Shown here: one piece after another, positions 1 through 7,777 of the stretch
Position numbering within the stretch: position 1 is the stretch's first letter
How the letters are laid out: each line of letters starts with the position of its first letter
Source: CAYJFK01 sp964369475
GTDB lineage: Bacteria; Bacillota; Clostridia; Oscillospirales; Feifaniaceae
Reading direction: 5' to 3'
Assembly: GCA_964369475.1 (NCBI GenBank)
Contig: CAYJFK010000044.1
Coordinates: forward strand, 1-20,521
Length of the DNA: 20,521 bases
Notes under the pieces: model-generated
What the model was told of the DNA's origin: nothing
What the model saw: the letters and a program-made list of their open reading frames with translations, nothing else
Databases searched by the model: none
Program-made: the position numbers and the translations under genes

Positions 1-15
1 GCTTTAGCTGATTTC

Positions 16-72
16 TCAGCTTGGAGAAAACACTTTTTCTCCAAGCTGAAAAGAGCGGCTTAGCCGCTCTTT
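16..72 (-). terminator. Double hairpin downstream of the RseC-like gene
   Basis: Two strong inverted repeats lie just after the minus-strand gene that ends at 79. The first (50-59 with 63-72, loop TTA) is read first on the minus strand; its right arm leads into a short TTTT run. The second (16-30 with 35-49, 15 bp, loop 31-34) follows directly. Neither has a long U tract, so this is a probable but not textbook terminator. A third small inverted repeat, 6-11 with 16-21, competes with the second for bases 16-21. Confidence 0.55.
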
Positions 73-78
73 GATAAT

Positions 79-489
79 CTATTCTACACTTTTTATAATG
101 TGCGAAGGTTTTGCCTTTTTTGCCATCTGTCTGTTGATTATCAGAGATGGTATATATCCTGCTGCACCGCCTATAAAAGCGCCTGCAATGCCATGCATTT
201 CTCCACCCATAGGCTCGCCGAAATAATAGCCGACGGCCGCAGTAACGAGGGGGAAAAGATAGAGCAAGGCCGCAAGACCCAAAACATTATTATTATGTCC
301 ACTCTCTATTATAACTTTATCACCGACAGACAGTTCATACCCGTTGCTATCAGCAAGCACTTCCATTTCCTTGGCAACACTGCACATCGTACAACTTGCA
401 CCGCAATTTTGACCACATGCAGAATTTCTGTGTACATGCACCTGACATGTACTTCCATTACTCTTAACAATAACTCCCGGAATTTGCAT
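79..489 (-). CDS. RseC/MucC-like (SoxR-reducing type) membrane protein
   Basis: A 136-aa protein with the layout of the RseC/MucC family. A short N-terminal domain carries a cysteine cluster C-X3-C-X3-C-X2-C (C25, C29, C33, C36), and two hydrophobic helices follow at about 68-88 and 97-115 before a basic tail. RseC-type proteins sit in the inner membrane and are linked to Rnf electron transport, SoxR reduction or sigma-E control; in Clostridia the exact role is not settled. I chose the ATG at 489 because AAGGAGG lies four bases upstream; an in-frame TTG at 510 would place that site inside the gene. It is the last gene before the left-edge hairpins and has its own promoter. No rnf genes are visible here. 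Family call is fairly secure, function is inferred. Confidence 0.8.
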   Translation of the reverse strand: MQIPGVIVKSNGSTCQVHVHRNSACGQNCGASCTMCSVAKEMEVLADSNGYELSVGDKVIIESGHNNNVLGLAALLYLFPLVTAAVGYYFGEPMGGEMHGIAGAFIGGAAGYIPSLIINRQMAKKAKPSHIIKSVE

Positions 490-549
490 ATTTCCTCCTT
501 GTATGGGCAAGTGCTCTTAGCCCAAAAGCGACAAATTTAAATCGCAAAT

Positions 550-578
550 ATTCTATCAATTAATTATGATTAAATCAA
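550..578 (-). promoter_or_regulatory. Sigma-A-type promoter of the RseC-like gene
   Basis: On the minus strand, TTGATT (573-578) and TAGAAT (550-555) are separated by exactly 17 bp, leaving a leader of about 55 bases before the ATG at 489. The spacing and -10 are close to consensus. Not tested experimentally. Confidence 0.6.
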
Positions 579-596
579 GTGCAATTTATAAACATT

Positions 597-1613
597 TTAC
601 TCTTTGGCAAAAAGATTATAAATTAACTCCCGATTTTCAGCGGCCGCCGTAAGTCCACGCAGATAAAGAGTGCTGCCTGCCCCCATATCAAATGGAGATA
701 CATCGTCTGCCTTTACCGAGATAACACCATCTGCCTGCTCTGCATGAACCTCTGTAAGTTGCGACGACATCAAGTCCATTGCCCTAATTCCGATGTCGTA
801 AAAAGATTTTGGTGTACCATCTTTTCTGTAACTGCTCATCCAACTGGCAAGTATACGCTCTGCACCCATACTGCGCAGTGGCCAAATCGGAATGTTAAGC
901 CGAGTGCCACCGTCTACAAGGCGATAGCCCTTGTATATAACCGACGACAACATAAGCGGATAGGCGCAAGATGCCCGAACTGCAAGCGATATGGGAGCAT
1001 CTGTTATACAGTCGTAGTGGGGAGACCTTTCAAACATGCTGTCGTCGTTGCAAAAGAGCACAAGTTTACTTGTGTTAATGTCAACGGCCGGAATGACGAG
1101 CGGCATTTTTAAGTCGCTAAAATACTTCACTCCCAGCTTTTGAAAAGCGCCCTCCATTACATCTTCGGCAAACTTGGAATTTCTAAACCCATCTATATCT
1201 CTTAGTTTACTTCCGAAGTCGCTCTTGGGCGCAACAAAGAGCTCGCTATAAGGCTTAGCAAGAGGCTTTTTCCCCATAAATGCACGCTCAACATCCATGC
1301 AAAATGCAAGCATGTCGCTAGACTTAACGCCGGCGGCATATAAGGAAGCCATAACAGAGCCCATACTGGTGCCGCCTACCATGTCAGCCGACAGGCCTTC
1401 TTGCTCCATAAAGTCTATTATTCCTATGTGGGAAAATCCCCTAATGCCACCCCCTGCAAAGGCAAGAGCTGTCTTGCCCCCTCTGTCTTTTAAAGTGGAA
1501 ATTTCCTCTTTGCACCTCGATTGCACAATGGGCACATCGCCATAGGGCGATATGTCTGCGGCAAATTCCGCATCGGCATGAGTTGTGCCTAATTTATTGT
1601 TTAAATTATTCAT
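597..1613 (-). CDS. Patatin-like phospholipase
   Basis: A 338-aa protein with all three signatures of patatin-like serine lipases: the oxyanion-hole loop GGGIRG at 54-59, the nucleophile elbow GTSMG at 81-85 with Ser83, and the DGG motif at 234-236 with Asp234 completing the Ser-Asp dyad. Proteins of this type hydrolyse acyl esters of phospholipids or lysophospholipids. There is no signal peptide or clear membrane segment, so it is probably cytoplasmic or membrane-peripheral. The first ~45 residues precede the conserved core and look like a polar extension. Start is the ATG preceded by AGGAGGGCAAT. It follows the MFS gene by 66 bases and has its own promoter there. Substrate is unknown; catalytic competence is likely since no key residue is missing. 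Confidence 0.9.
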   Translation of the reverse strand: MNNLNNKLGTTHADAEFAADISPYGDVPIVQSRCKEEISTLKDRGGKTALAFAGGGIRGFSHIGIIDFMEQEGLSADMVGGTSMGSVMASLYAAGVKSSDMLAFCMDVERAFMGKKPLAKPYSELFVAPKSDFGSKLRDIDGFRNSKFAEDVMEGAFQKLGVKYFSDLKMPLVIPAVDINTSKLVLFCNDDSMFERSPHYDCITDAPISLAVRASCAYPLMLSSVIYKGYRLVDGGTRLNIPIWPLRSMGAERILASWMSSYRKDGTPKSFYDIGIRAMDLMSSQLTEVHAEQADGVISVKADDVSPFDMGAGSTLYLRGLTAAAENRELIYNLFAKE

Positions 1614-1644
1614 ATTGCCCTCCTGTGTAGGAATTATCTATCAA

Positions 1645-1674
1645 ACAGTATAGACTGTACATTTAAAAAGTAAA
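1645..1674 (-). promoter_or_regulatory. Promoter of the patatin gene with an overlapping palindrome
   Basis: Minus-strand TTTACT (1669-1674) and TATACT (1647-1652) are 16 bp apart. The -10 lies inside an inverted repeat, ACAGT-ATAG-ACTGT (1645-1658), a plausible repressor site because binding there would block RNA polymerase. The promoter lies in the 66-bp gap after the MFS stop codon. Confidence 0.5.
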
Positions 1675-1679
1675 CAAAT

Positions 1680-2933
1680 TTAAAGGTTAGCGATCTCGAT
1701 CTCCTTGCTTTTAACGAGCATTACAAATAGTGCGCTTATAGCATACATTCCGCAAACATATGTAAACAAAACCGAATTAGAGCCTGCAAAGTCGGCAATC
1801 AGTCCATATAGAAGTGGGCTTGCTATGCTTGCAGAAAAGGAAAAAGCGTAGTAGTAACCGGTGTACTTGCCCGATTCCCCACGTCCTGCCATTTGCACAA
1901 CGGCAGGGTAGGAGTTTATGTTTATCATGGCAACAGCACAACCTGCCGTTACAAGAAGTACAGGCATAAGCGTTATACTTGCAAATACAGCCTGAGTCAT
2001 TGTTACCAAAACAATCATTGCAGTGCCGATAAGCATTGTCCTCTTTCGTCCGATCTTTGCGCCGACCTTACCGGCCGGGTAGGCAAATGCGAGATACGAT
2101 CCCGATAAAAAGAGTAGCATTGTTGCGGCATCACCTGCCGTCATGCCGAACTTGTCCATAGCATAAAGTGTGTAGAAGGTCTCGACACCTGTGTATGCGC
2201 TAAACCAAAAGAAAACAGCAATAAGTAAAGGAAGAAGGCTCTTGTTCTTCTTTTTTTCTACCACTCCACCGACCTCTACCTCGCTATCATCGGCCTCAAA
2301 GGGAACTTGTGGTTCTCTGTACTTTGCAAGCAATAATGCAAGTATGGCGACCATCAAAAAAGCGGCAAGCCAGAAGGGGTAGCGTGGGTCTATATCGAAA
2401 AGCTTGCCTCCTATCAAAAAGGCAATGGCAGAGCCAAGGCCGCCCATAAGGTTTATTATGCCGTTTGCCTCACTGCGAAGTTTTGCAGGGGTTGCATCGG
2501 GCATAAGTGCCACTGTTGGGGCACGATATATCGACATGGACAAATTCATCAATATAATGCAAGCCATGAGCGGCACAAGGCTCGCTATAAGCCCATCACC
2601 TAAGGCAAAGCTTTCAGCGCCCATTGCCGCCCCCTCGGGGATAAGCACCATGCCGACAGAGGCAAGCGGAACACCTACTAAAATAAAGGGCATACGCCGT
2701 CCGACCTTTGTTTTTGTCCTATCGGAGAGCTTGCCAAAATAGGGCTGTAACAAAAGCCCGAATATATTATCAAATGTCATAATAAAGCCGATCGCCGTTG
2801 TCGAGAGCGCAAGTCCGCTTAAAAAAACAGGTACAAACGCATTATAAACCGACCAAGCAACGCTTATTGTGCCAAATGCAAGACCCATAATAAGGGTCTT
2901 TTTTATGTCTATGCCGCTTTTACTCGTCCACAT
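1680..2933 (-). CDS. MFS transporter (SLC45/GPH-like)
   Basis: A 417-aa integral membrane protein with about twelve hydrophobic helices in two halves. The cytoplasmic loop between helices 2 and 3 has the MFS signature LSDRTKTKVGRR at 69-80, and the equivalent loop in the second half reads GAKIGRKR. The halves are joined by a charged loop at about 206-232, rich in acidic residues and then lysine. The dense LSDRT motif resembles sugar-symporter-like MFS groups (SLC45 and GPH), but the substrate cannot be read from the sequence. The ATG lies 14 bases inside the end of hemW, with GGAG eight bases upstream, so translation is probably coupled to hemW. A metabolic link to heme is not implied by this overlap alone. 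Confidence 0.85.
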   Translation of the reverse strand: MWTSKSGIDIKKTLIMGLAFGTISVAWSVYNAFVPVFLSGLALSTTAIGFIMTFDNIFGLLLQPYFGKLSDRTKTKVGRRMPFILVGVPLASVGMVLIPEGAAMGAESFALGDGLIASLVPLMACIILMNLSMSIYRAPTVALMPDATPAKLRSEANGIINLMGGLGSAIAFLIGGKLFDIDPRYPFWLAAFLMVAILALLLAKYREPQVPFEADDSEVEVGGVVEKKKNKSLLPLLIAVFFWFSAYTGVETFYTLYAMDKFGMTAGDAATMLLFLSGSYLAFAYPAGKVGAKIGRKRTMLIGTAMIVLVTMTQAVFASITLMPVLLVTAGCAVAMININSYPAVVQMAGRGESGKYTGYYYAFSFSASIASPLLYGLIADFAGSNSVLFTYVCGMYAISALFVMLVKSKEIEIANL

Positions 2934-4065
2934 ATATCAGCTCCGCAAGAATGTTGTTCGACACACAAAATCCCCTTGTCGTAAAGCGGAGAAATTCCCC
3001 GTCCTTAACCATGAGGCCTGCGCCCATATACCTTTGTAATTTTTCCTTAAAAATCTCCTCGAAATCACGCCTGTAAATCGTGCGAAATACCCTTGTGTCA
3101 AGCCCTTTTTCAAGCCGTAGCGACAGCATTATAAAATCCGCCATGGAATGTTTTAAAGGGGCTTCATATTCCTCGTCGATAATATTAATTCCATGATCCC
3201 CTTCAAATGCCTTGCAGTAGCTCTCGACATCCTTTATAAAGGAAAACCGCTTGCCGCCGAGATAAGAATGTGCCGACGTGCCAAGCCCTAAATACTCGCT
3301 AAGTTTCCAATACTTCAAATTATGACGACTCTCGCACTTTTCCTTTGCAAAATTCGAAATCTCGTACCTGTTAAAGCCCTGTTCTTTGCATGCACTGCAA
3401 AGTTCCTCGTACATGTCGACCCATAGATCCTCATCTGCAATGTCCTGCGGAGGGTTATCGCCAAAGGGTGTGCCCTCCTCGATTTTAAGCCCGTAGCAAG
3501 ATAAATGCGATATGCCCGAGCTAAGCGCCTTATTAAGGCTATCCTTAAAGCTTTCGAGCGTCTGGGAAGGAAGGCCGTATATAAGGTCGAGGGTAAGATT
3601 TTTAATCTTTGCCTTTTTTGCATCTTCTATTGTCGACATTATGTCGGCAGAGCTGTGAAGTCGCCCTATTGCGGCAAGCTCTGCATCGTTAAAGCTCTGA
3701 GCACCAATAGAAAGACGGTTAACACCGTTTTTTCTAAGGTATCTAAGCAGCCTAAGGTCGGCAGAGGCCGGATTTACCTCTACGGTAAACTCGGCACTCT
3801 TAGAGGGGGAAAAGTTTTTTTCTATTGCCGAAAAGAGCACCTTCCAATGCTTTTTGCCCAAAAGCGAAGGAGTGCCGCCGCCAAAATATATACTGTCGAC
3901 AGAATATCCGCCGCAAACACCGCCATATTCCTTAATATGGGCAGCAAGCGCAGATACATATCTGTCGAGCAGTGTCTTGTCCTCGATCGAATAAAAGTCA
4001 CAATAGGGGCACTTTCTTTCGCAAAACGGTATGTGGATGTATATACCTAAGCTTTTCTTCTTCAT
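2920..4065 (-). CDS. hemW: Radical SAM heme chaperone HemW
   Basis: A 381-aa radical SAM protein. The cluster motif CERKCPYC (C15, C19, C22) binds the 4Fe-4S cluster, followed by GGGTP at 62-66, typical of SAM binding. It lacks the fourth cysteine (CX3CX2CXC) that marks the true coproporphyrinogen dehydrogenase HemN: the residues after the third cysteine are D-F. This, the length near 380 aa and the position beside lepA point to HemW, which binds heme and delivers it to target proteins such as respiratory enzymes. The C-terminal HemN-type domain is complete. An upstream in-frame GTG at 4077 is possible, but its AAGG is only one base away; the ATG at 4065 has AAAGG at reasonable distance. It overlaps the next gene by 14 bp. 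Confidence 0.92.
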   Translation of the reverse strand: MKKKSLGIYIHIPFCERKCPYCDFYSIEDKTLLDRYVSALAAHIKEYGGVCGGYSVDSIYFGGGTPSLLGKKHWKVLFSAIEKNFSPSKSAEFTVEVNPASADLRLLRYLRKNGVNRLSIGAQSFNDAELAAIGRLHSSADIMSTIEDAKKAKIKNLTLDLIYGLPSQTLESFKDSLNKALSSGISHLSCYGLKIEEGTPFGDNPPQDIADEDLWVDMYEELCSACKEQGFNRYEISNFAKEKCESRHNLKYWKLSEYLGLGTSAHSYLGGKRFSFIKDVESYCKAFEGDHGINIIDEEYEAPLKHSMADFIMLSLRLEKGLDTRVFRTIYRRDFEEIFKEKLQRYMGAGLMVKDGEFLRFTTRGFCVSNNILAELIYVDE

Positions 4066-4102
4066 AAAACCTTTCACGCCTTAAGCTTTTGTTTTTTATG
4101 GA

Positions 4103-4414
4103 TTATTTTTTGTCCTTGCGAATTTCACTTACACTTATAACATAATCAAGGTTTATAATTTCGGTAGAAACCTTTGTTTCAACTAAAATTGCCTTTTCCG
4201 AAACATCCTTTATTGTTGCCCTCGCTGTGTCGTTAATAGTCTTAATGTAGCATTCCTTGCCTATAAAGCCGCTAATATACTTCATCATCTGTTCTTTCTC
4301 CGACTCGGTTTTTTTGTTCAGAATACGTCTTGTTACCAGCTTCTTTTTACGGCTGTTTTGCATATAGATAACAAAAAACAAAAGCATTAAGATAATATAG
4401 GTTGACCGGTTCAC
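4103..4414 (-). CDS. Small membrane-anchored protein, YajC-like in layout
   Basis: A 103-aa protein with one N-terminal transmembrane helix (about 5-18), a strongly basic stretch (21-35) and a C-terminal soluble part (about 45-97) whose alternating hydrophobic pattern suggests a small beta-barrel. The layout resembles YajC, the SecDF-associated protein, but the usual YajC sequence (RPQQKK, GDKVVTIGGI) is absent, so I do not name it yajC. The soluble part, starting at FIGKECYIKTIN, recalls short Sm-like domains found in uncharacterised Firmicutes proteins. Start is GTG with GGGAGGG upstream. It lies between the glycine-zipper gene and hemW with gaps of 39 and 37 bases, so it is probably cotranscribed with lepA and hemW. 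Function unknown. Confidence 0.75.
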   Translation of the reverse strand: MNRSTYIILMLLFFVIYMQNSRKKKLVTRRILNKKTESEKEQMMKYISGFIGKECYIKTINDTARATIKDVSEKAILVETKVSTEIINLDYVISVSEIRKDKK

Positions 4415-4453
4415 TCTTTGCCCTCCCTCGAGTAGGTGAAAAAGAATTCACTC

Positions 4454-4660
4454 TTACATATCGCCCGATTTATTATTCTTGCCATTGTCCATAGCCGTAC
4501 CGACAATAACCCCGATAAACATGCCAACTACCGCCCCGACACCTGCGCCTAAGCTCATGCCTATCGGGTCATAGAACATACCGATAGTCATGCCGACAGA
4601 GGTGCCGAGCGGCATACCGATCGCTATACCATAGGTAAGGTGTTTGTTTTTGTCACTCAC
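4454..4660 (-). CDS. Glycine-zipper membrane miniprotein
   Basis: A 68-aa protein made almost wholly of two hydrophobic segments (about 10-29 and 33-55) full of GxxxG-type repeats and methionines: G11, G15, G19, G23, G27 and G34, G38, G40, G42, G46, G50, G54. Such spacing packs helices tightly in membranes. The ends are polar (MSDKNKH and a NGKNNKSGDM tail). It starts with GTG and has a clear GGAGG site upstream, with the lepA stop 19 bases away, so it is a real gene translated from the lepA transcript. Similar glycine-zipper proteins are common as hypotheticals in Firmicutes. No function can be assigned; it could be a membrane scaffold or a bacteriocin-like peptide, but there is no leader or transporter gene to support the latter. 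Confidence 0.8.
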   Translation of the reverse strand: MSDKNKHLTYGIAIGMPLGTSVGMTIGMFYDPIGMSLGAGVGAVVGMFIGVIVGTAMDNGKNNKSGDM

Positions 4661-4679
4661 AAAAAACCTCCGTAAAAAC

Positions 4680-6482
4680 TTAATCGTCTAGCTTTAGCAC
4701 CGACATAAAAGCCTCTTGAGGCACTTCAACCGAACCAAAGGAGCGCATACGCTTTTTACCTTCTTTTTGCTTTTCGAGTAGCTTTTTCTTTCTCGTTATG
4801 TCACCGCCGTAACACTTTGCAAGAACGTCCTTGCGCATTGCTCGCACCGTTTCACGGGCAATGACCTTGCCGCCGATCGCCGCCTGAACGGGCACTTCGA
4901 ATAGCTGACGTGGGATGGTATCCTTTAATCTCTCGCATATCTTGCGACCTCTGCCATAGGCACGGTCACGGTGAACGATAAAGGAGAGTGCATCGACAAT
5001 ATCGCCGGCAAGCAGAATGTCGAGCTTTACAAGGTCGGATTTTCTATGCCCGAGTAGCTCGTAGTCGAGCGAGGCATAGCCCCTTGTTCTCGATTTAAGG
5101 GCATCGAAAAAGTCGTATATAATCTCGTTTAGCGGTAGTTCATAGTGCATATTGACACGTTTGGAGTCGACATACTGCATGTCCTTAAATGTTCCCCTAC
5201 GCTCTTGGCAGAGCTCCATTATTGCGCCTACATAATCAGAAGGGGCAATAATATCTGCCTTAACAAAGGGTTCTTCCGACATGTCTATCTGGCTTGGGTC
5301 GGGATAGTTTGTCGGATTGTCTACCATTAAAACCTCGCCAGAGGTCTTTGTTATGCGGTAGCTAACAGAGGGGGCTGTCGTTATGAGCTCCATGTTGTAT
5401 TCACGCTCGAGACGCTCTATTATTATCTCCATGTGAAGAAGTCCCAAAAATCCGCATCTAAAGCCAAAGCCGAGCGCAATAGACGTGTCGGGCTCGAAAA
5501 GTAGAGCCGCATCGTTTAGGCGAAGCTTTTCAAGGGCTTCTTTAAGCGCCTCATATTCAGATCCATCGGCAGGATATATGCCGCAGAAAACCATAGGTAT
5601 TGCAGGGCGATAACCGGGGAGCGGTGCATCTGTCTTGCGTGTAGCGCCTGTAATCGTGTCGCCTACACGAGTATCGGCAAGATTTTTTATGCTTGCCGTT
5701 AAATAACCAACCTCGCCGGCAGAGAGCTTGTCGCAAGGCTCGAGCCTTGTGGCACGAAGTCCGCCTACCTCTATAACATTAAAACGAGCACCTGTCTGCA
5801 TCATGAGTATCTCGTCGCCTGCCTTTATAGTGCCGTTAAAGACTCTGAAATATACAATTACACCTTTGTAGGCATCGTAAAACGAGTCGAAAACAAGAGC
5901 CTCGAGCGGCGCTTCGGAATCGCCCTTGGGTGATGGTATTTTCTCTACGATTTTTTGCAAAACATCTTCTATATTAAGCCCGAGCTTTGCCGAAATTAAA
6001 GGAGCCTCGCTTGCATCGATGCCTATTATATCCTCTATCTCGCCCTTTACTCTCTCAGGCTCTGCGGCTGGGAGGTCTATCTTGTTAATTACAGGGAGCA
6101 GCTCAAGGTCGTGCTCCATTGCAAGGTATGTGTTTGCCAGTGTCTGCGCCTCTATTCCCTGAGCCGCATCGACGACCAAAATAGCCCCCTCACATGCCGC
6201 AAGGGAGCGGCTTACCTCGTAGTTAAAGTCGACATGCCCAGGTGTGTCGATTAAGTTTAAGACATATGTCTCTCCGTCGGGCGCTCTGTAATCGAGCTTT
6301 ACAGCCCTTGCCTTAATTGTAATACCACGTTCTTTTTCAAGATCCATATTGTCGAGCAGTTGCGATTCCATTTCTCTGCTCGTTACAGATTCTGTCTTTT
6401 CAAGTATCCTGTCTGCAAGGGTCGATTTGCCGTGGTCGATGTGTGCTATAATAGAAAAATTGCGTATGTTTTCTTGTTTCAT
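4680..6482 (-). CDS. lepA: Elongation factor 4, LepA
   Basis: A 600-aa translational GTPase of standard LepA length. The G-domain motifs are intact: AHIDHGKST at 13-21 (P-loop), the switch I region with RGITIKA, DTPGH, NKID and SAK. LepA lacks the domain IV of EF-G and has its own C-terminal domain, here ending in the basic GGDITRKKKLLEKQKEGKKRM segment (part of which is shown) that reaches toward the ribosomal A-site tRNA. It acts on the ribosome, influencing stalled elongation complexes and initiation or assembly. The ATG is preceded by GGGAG. A strong minus-strand promoter lies about 70 bases upstream, so lepA heads the cluster that continues through the small membrane genes to hemW and the transporter. 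Confidence 0.97.
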   Translation of the reverse strand: MKQENIRNFSIIAHIDHGKSTLADRILEKTESVTSREMESQLLDNMDLEKERGITIKARAVKLDYRAPDGETYVLNLIDTPGHVDFNYEVSRSLAACEGAILVVDAAQGIEAQTLANTYLAMEHDLELLPVINKIDLPAAEPERVKGEIEDIIGIDASEAPLISAKLGLNIEDVLQKIVEKIPSPKGDSEAPLEALVFDSFYDAYKGVIVYFRVFNGTIKAGDEILMMQTGARFNVIEVGGLRATRLEPCDKLSAGEVGYLTASIKNLADTRVGDTITGATRKTDAPLPGYRPAIPMVFCGIYPADGSEYEALKEALEKLRLNDAALLFEPDTSIALGFGFRCGFLGLLHMEIIIERLEREYNMELITTAPSVSYRITKTSGEVLMVDNPTNYPDPSQIDMSEEPFVKADIIAPSDYVGAIMELCQERRGTFKDMQYVDSKRVNMHYELPLNEIIYDFFDALKSRTRGYASLDYELLGHRKSDLVKLDILLAGDIVDALSFIVHRDRAYGRGRKICERLKDTIPRQLFEVPVQAAIGGKVIARETVRAMRKDVLAKCYGGDITRKKKLLEKQKEGKKRMRSFGSVEVPQEAFMSVLKLDD

Positions 6483-6555
6483 CCATGTCTCCCGATATAA
6501 AAAATTTTTAAATTCCGTGAATACAAAGCATATTGTTTGTCCAAAATATTATTAC

Positions 6556-6584
6556 ATTATATCACACAAAAATGCGAGGTACAA
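6556..6584 (-). promoter_or_regulatory. Promoter of the lepA cluster
   Basis: On the minus strand a perfect TATAAT (6556-6561) follows TTGTAC (6579-6584) with a 17-bp spacer. The predicted start near 6549 gives a leader of about 67 bases before lepA. The promoter lies over the ribosome binding site of the plus-strand small gene at 6585, so transcription in the two directions would interfere. Confidence 0.65.
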
Positions 6585-6890
6585 GTGCACATGCGAGGAA
6601 GTGTTAGAAGCTTTTTTGTCGGACTTACTTTGTCCATGACAGTATTGACAACTGCGGCAGGTCTGTATGCCGTTGCAGAGGACTCTGTTTCGTCTAGAGA
6701 AACAGAAGATGGGAATTTATGGATTGGAGCTTTGGGCGGTGGAATTGTACTGCCGACAGCCCTAATCGAATCTATAACAGATACCGCCATTCGGGTAAAA
6801 GAAACGGCAGAGCTTGCCGCTCCGCCGATACTTGTTATAGCAAAAGAATATTTGTTCGAAGGCATCAGTCGTCTGACAGAGCTTCCGTAA
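6585..6890 (+). CDS. Short exported protein of unknown function
   Basis: A 101-aa ORF with the look of a real secreted protein. The N-terminus has basic residues, then a hydrophobic core and an AVA cleavage motif at 29-31, followed by acidic residues (EDSVSSRETEDG) and a second hydrophobic stretch from about 46 to 62. I chose the GTG at 6585 because GAGG lies five bases upstream; an in-frame ATG two codons later and an earlier start at 6537 are less well supported. It lies between lepA and gntR on the opposite strand. Its first bases overlap the lepA promoter, and its last 26 bases overlap the end of gntR tail to tail. Codon use matches the neighbours. No family recognised. The antisense position makes a chance ORF possible. 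Confidence 0.55.
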   Translation: MHMRGSVRSFFVGLTLSMTVLTTAAGLYAVAEDSVSSRETEDGNLWIGALGGGIVLPTALIESITDTAIRVKETAELAAPPILVIAKEYLFEGISRLTELP

Positions 6891-7542
6891 TGCTTGCCTG
6901 CGCTCGCCTGATATGCATATCGGCAAGATGCTCCGCTTTGTCGGCGTCGCCCTTTGCAATGGCATCGAGAATTGCCCTGTGCTCCTCCAAAACGAGCGAT
7001 AGACGGCCGGGGTTTGTTAAGGATTTCATACGAGCCATTTTAACAAAGTTGTGATAGTTTGCCATCATGGCACGCAGAGGACGGTTTTTGCCTGCCTTTG
7101 CAATTAGATCGTGAAAGCGTGAATCGAGCTCCAAAACCTTTTCAACATTGCCCTTGCCGACATAAAATTCCGTTAGATTTATAGTTTCTTCAAGCTCTGT
7201 TACATCTTCCTCTGTTATGCGCTCTGCCGCAAGTCGAGCGGCGAGCGCTTCTATTGCGTGCTTTATTACATAAATATCTTCTATATCCTGAGAAGATATG
7301 CCGACAACAACAAAACCCTTGTTTGGAATGGACTCCACAAGCCCTTGCAGTTCTAGTTGACTTAGTGCCTCTCTTAGCGGCGTACGACTGACACCGAGCC
7401 TTTCGGAAAGTGTTTTTTCCGTCAGGTTTGCGCCCGGTTTATATACACCGTTTACTATATCCTGTTCGAGTTGCTTGAATATTCTGCCTCTAAGGTTAAC
7501 TCTTGTACCTGTATTTACTTCTTCGTATAGACCGTTTGGCAT
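6865..7542 (-). CDS. GntR-family regulator, FadR/FCD type
   Basis: A 225-aa regulator with an N-terminal winged helix (about 17-80), recognition region SERLGVSRTPLREALSQL at 46-63, followed by an all-helical FCD ligand domain. The FCD part has conserved acid/histidine residues (RFHDLI, EEHRAIL, DMHIRRA) that in this family often bind a metal used in ligand sensing. FCD regulators usually respond to small organic acids or sugar acids and repress adjacent catabolic genes. The ATG has GGGAGG upstream. Its own promoter carries three operator-like palindromes, so autorepression is likely, and the divergent 141-aa gene may share control. The gene ends inside the convergent small exported ORF. The ligand cannot be predicted. 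Confidence 0.93.
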   Translation of the reverse strand: MPNGLYEEVNTGTRVNLRGRIFKQLEQDIVNGVYKPGANLTEKTLSERLGVSRTPLREALSQLELQGLVESIPNKGFVVVGISSQDIEDIYVIKHAIEALAARLAAERITEEDVTELEETINLTEFYVGKGNVEKVLELDSRFHDLIAKAGKNRPLRAMMANYHNFVKMARMKSLTNPGRLSLVLEEHRAILDAIAKGDADKAEHLADMHIRRAQASITEALSDD

Positions 7543-7574
7543 ATTGCACCTCCCAATATTAAAACTAAATAAGA

Positions 7575-7626
7575 ATTGTATACATAGTTTTTTCGAAACA
7601 TGTCTACATTATTTTATTGTATACAT
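7575..7626. promoter_or_regulatory. Three operator-like palindromes before gntR
   Basis: ATTGTATACAT occurs exactly twice, at 7575-7585 and 7616-7626, centre to centre 41 bp. Between them TGTCTACA (7601-7608) differs from the core TGTATACA by one base. The form T-GT-N2-AC-A matches the usual operator of FadR-type GntR proteins. The site at 7616-7626 covers the predicted transcription start of gntR, as expected for repression. Confidence 0.65.
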
Positions 7627-7653
7627 TATATAGCTTTTGCTTAGAATAGTCAA
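7625..7653 (-). promoter_or_regulatory. Strong promoter of gntR
   Basis: Minus-strand TTGACT (7648-7653) and a perfect TATAAT (7625-7630) are separated by 17 bp, near the sigma-A consensus. The start would fall near 7618, inside the operator at 7616-7626, giving a leader of about 75 bases that also carries the other two operators. Confidence 0.75.
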
Positions 7654-7777
7654 TTAAAAAATTCACAAAGGGTGTTATTAGTCGGCTAAAACTAGTAAAT
7701 ATTAGCATTTGAGTTGTTTTGGTATATCAAAAAATATCAGTAAACAATATGTATATAGTAAAAAAAGGAGTGGGATT

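Noticed and set aside
3505..4050. A 181-codon plus-strand ORF
   Set aside because: It is antisense to hemW, which has intact catalytic motifs; the opposite-frame product has no protein-like features.
2920..4065. Oxygen-independent coproporphyrinogen III dehydrogenase HemN
   Set aside because: The fourth cysteine of the HemN motif is missing and the size and lepA context fit HemW.
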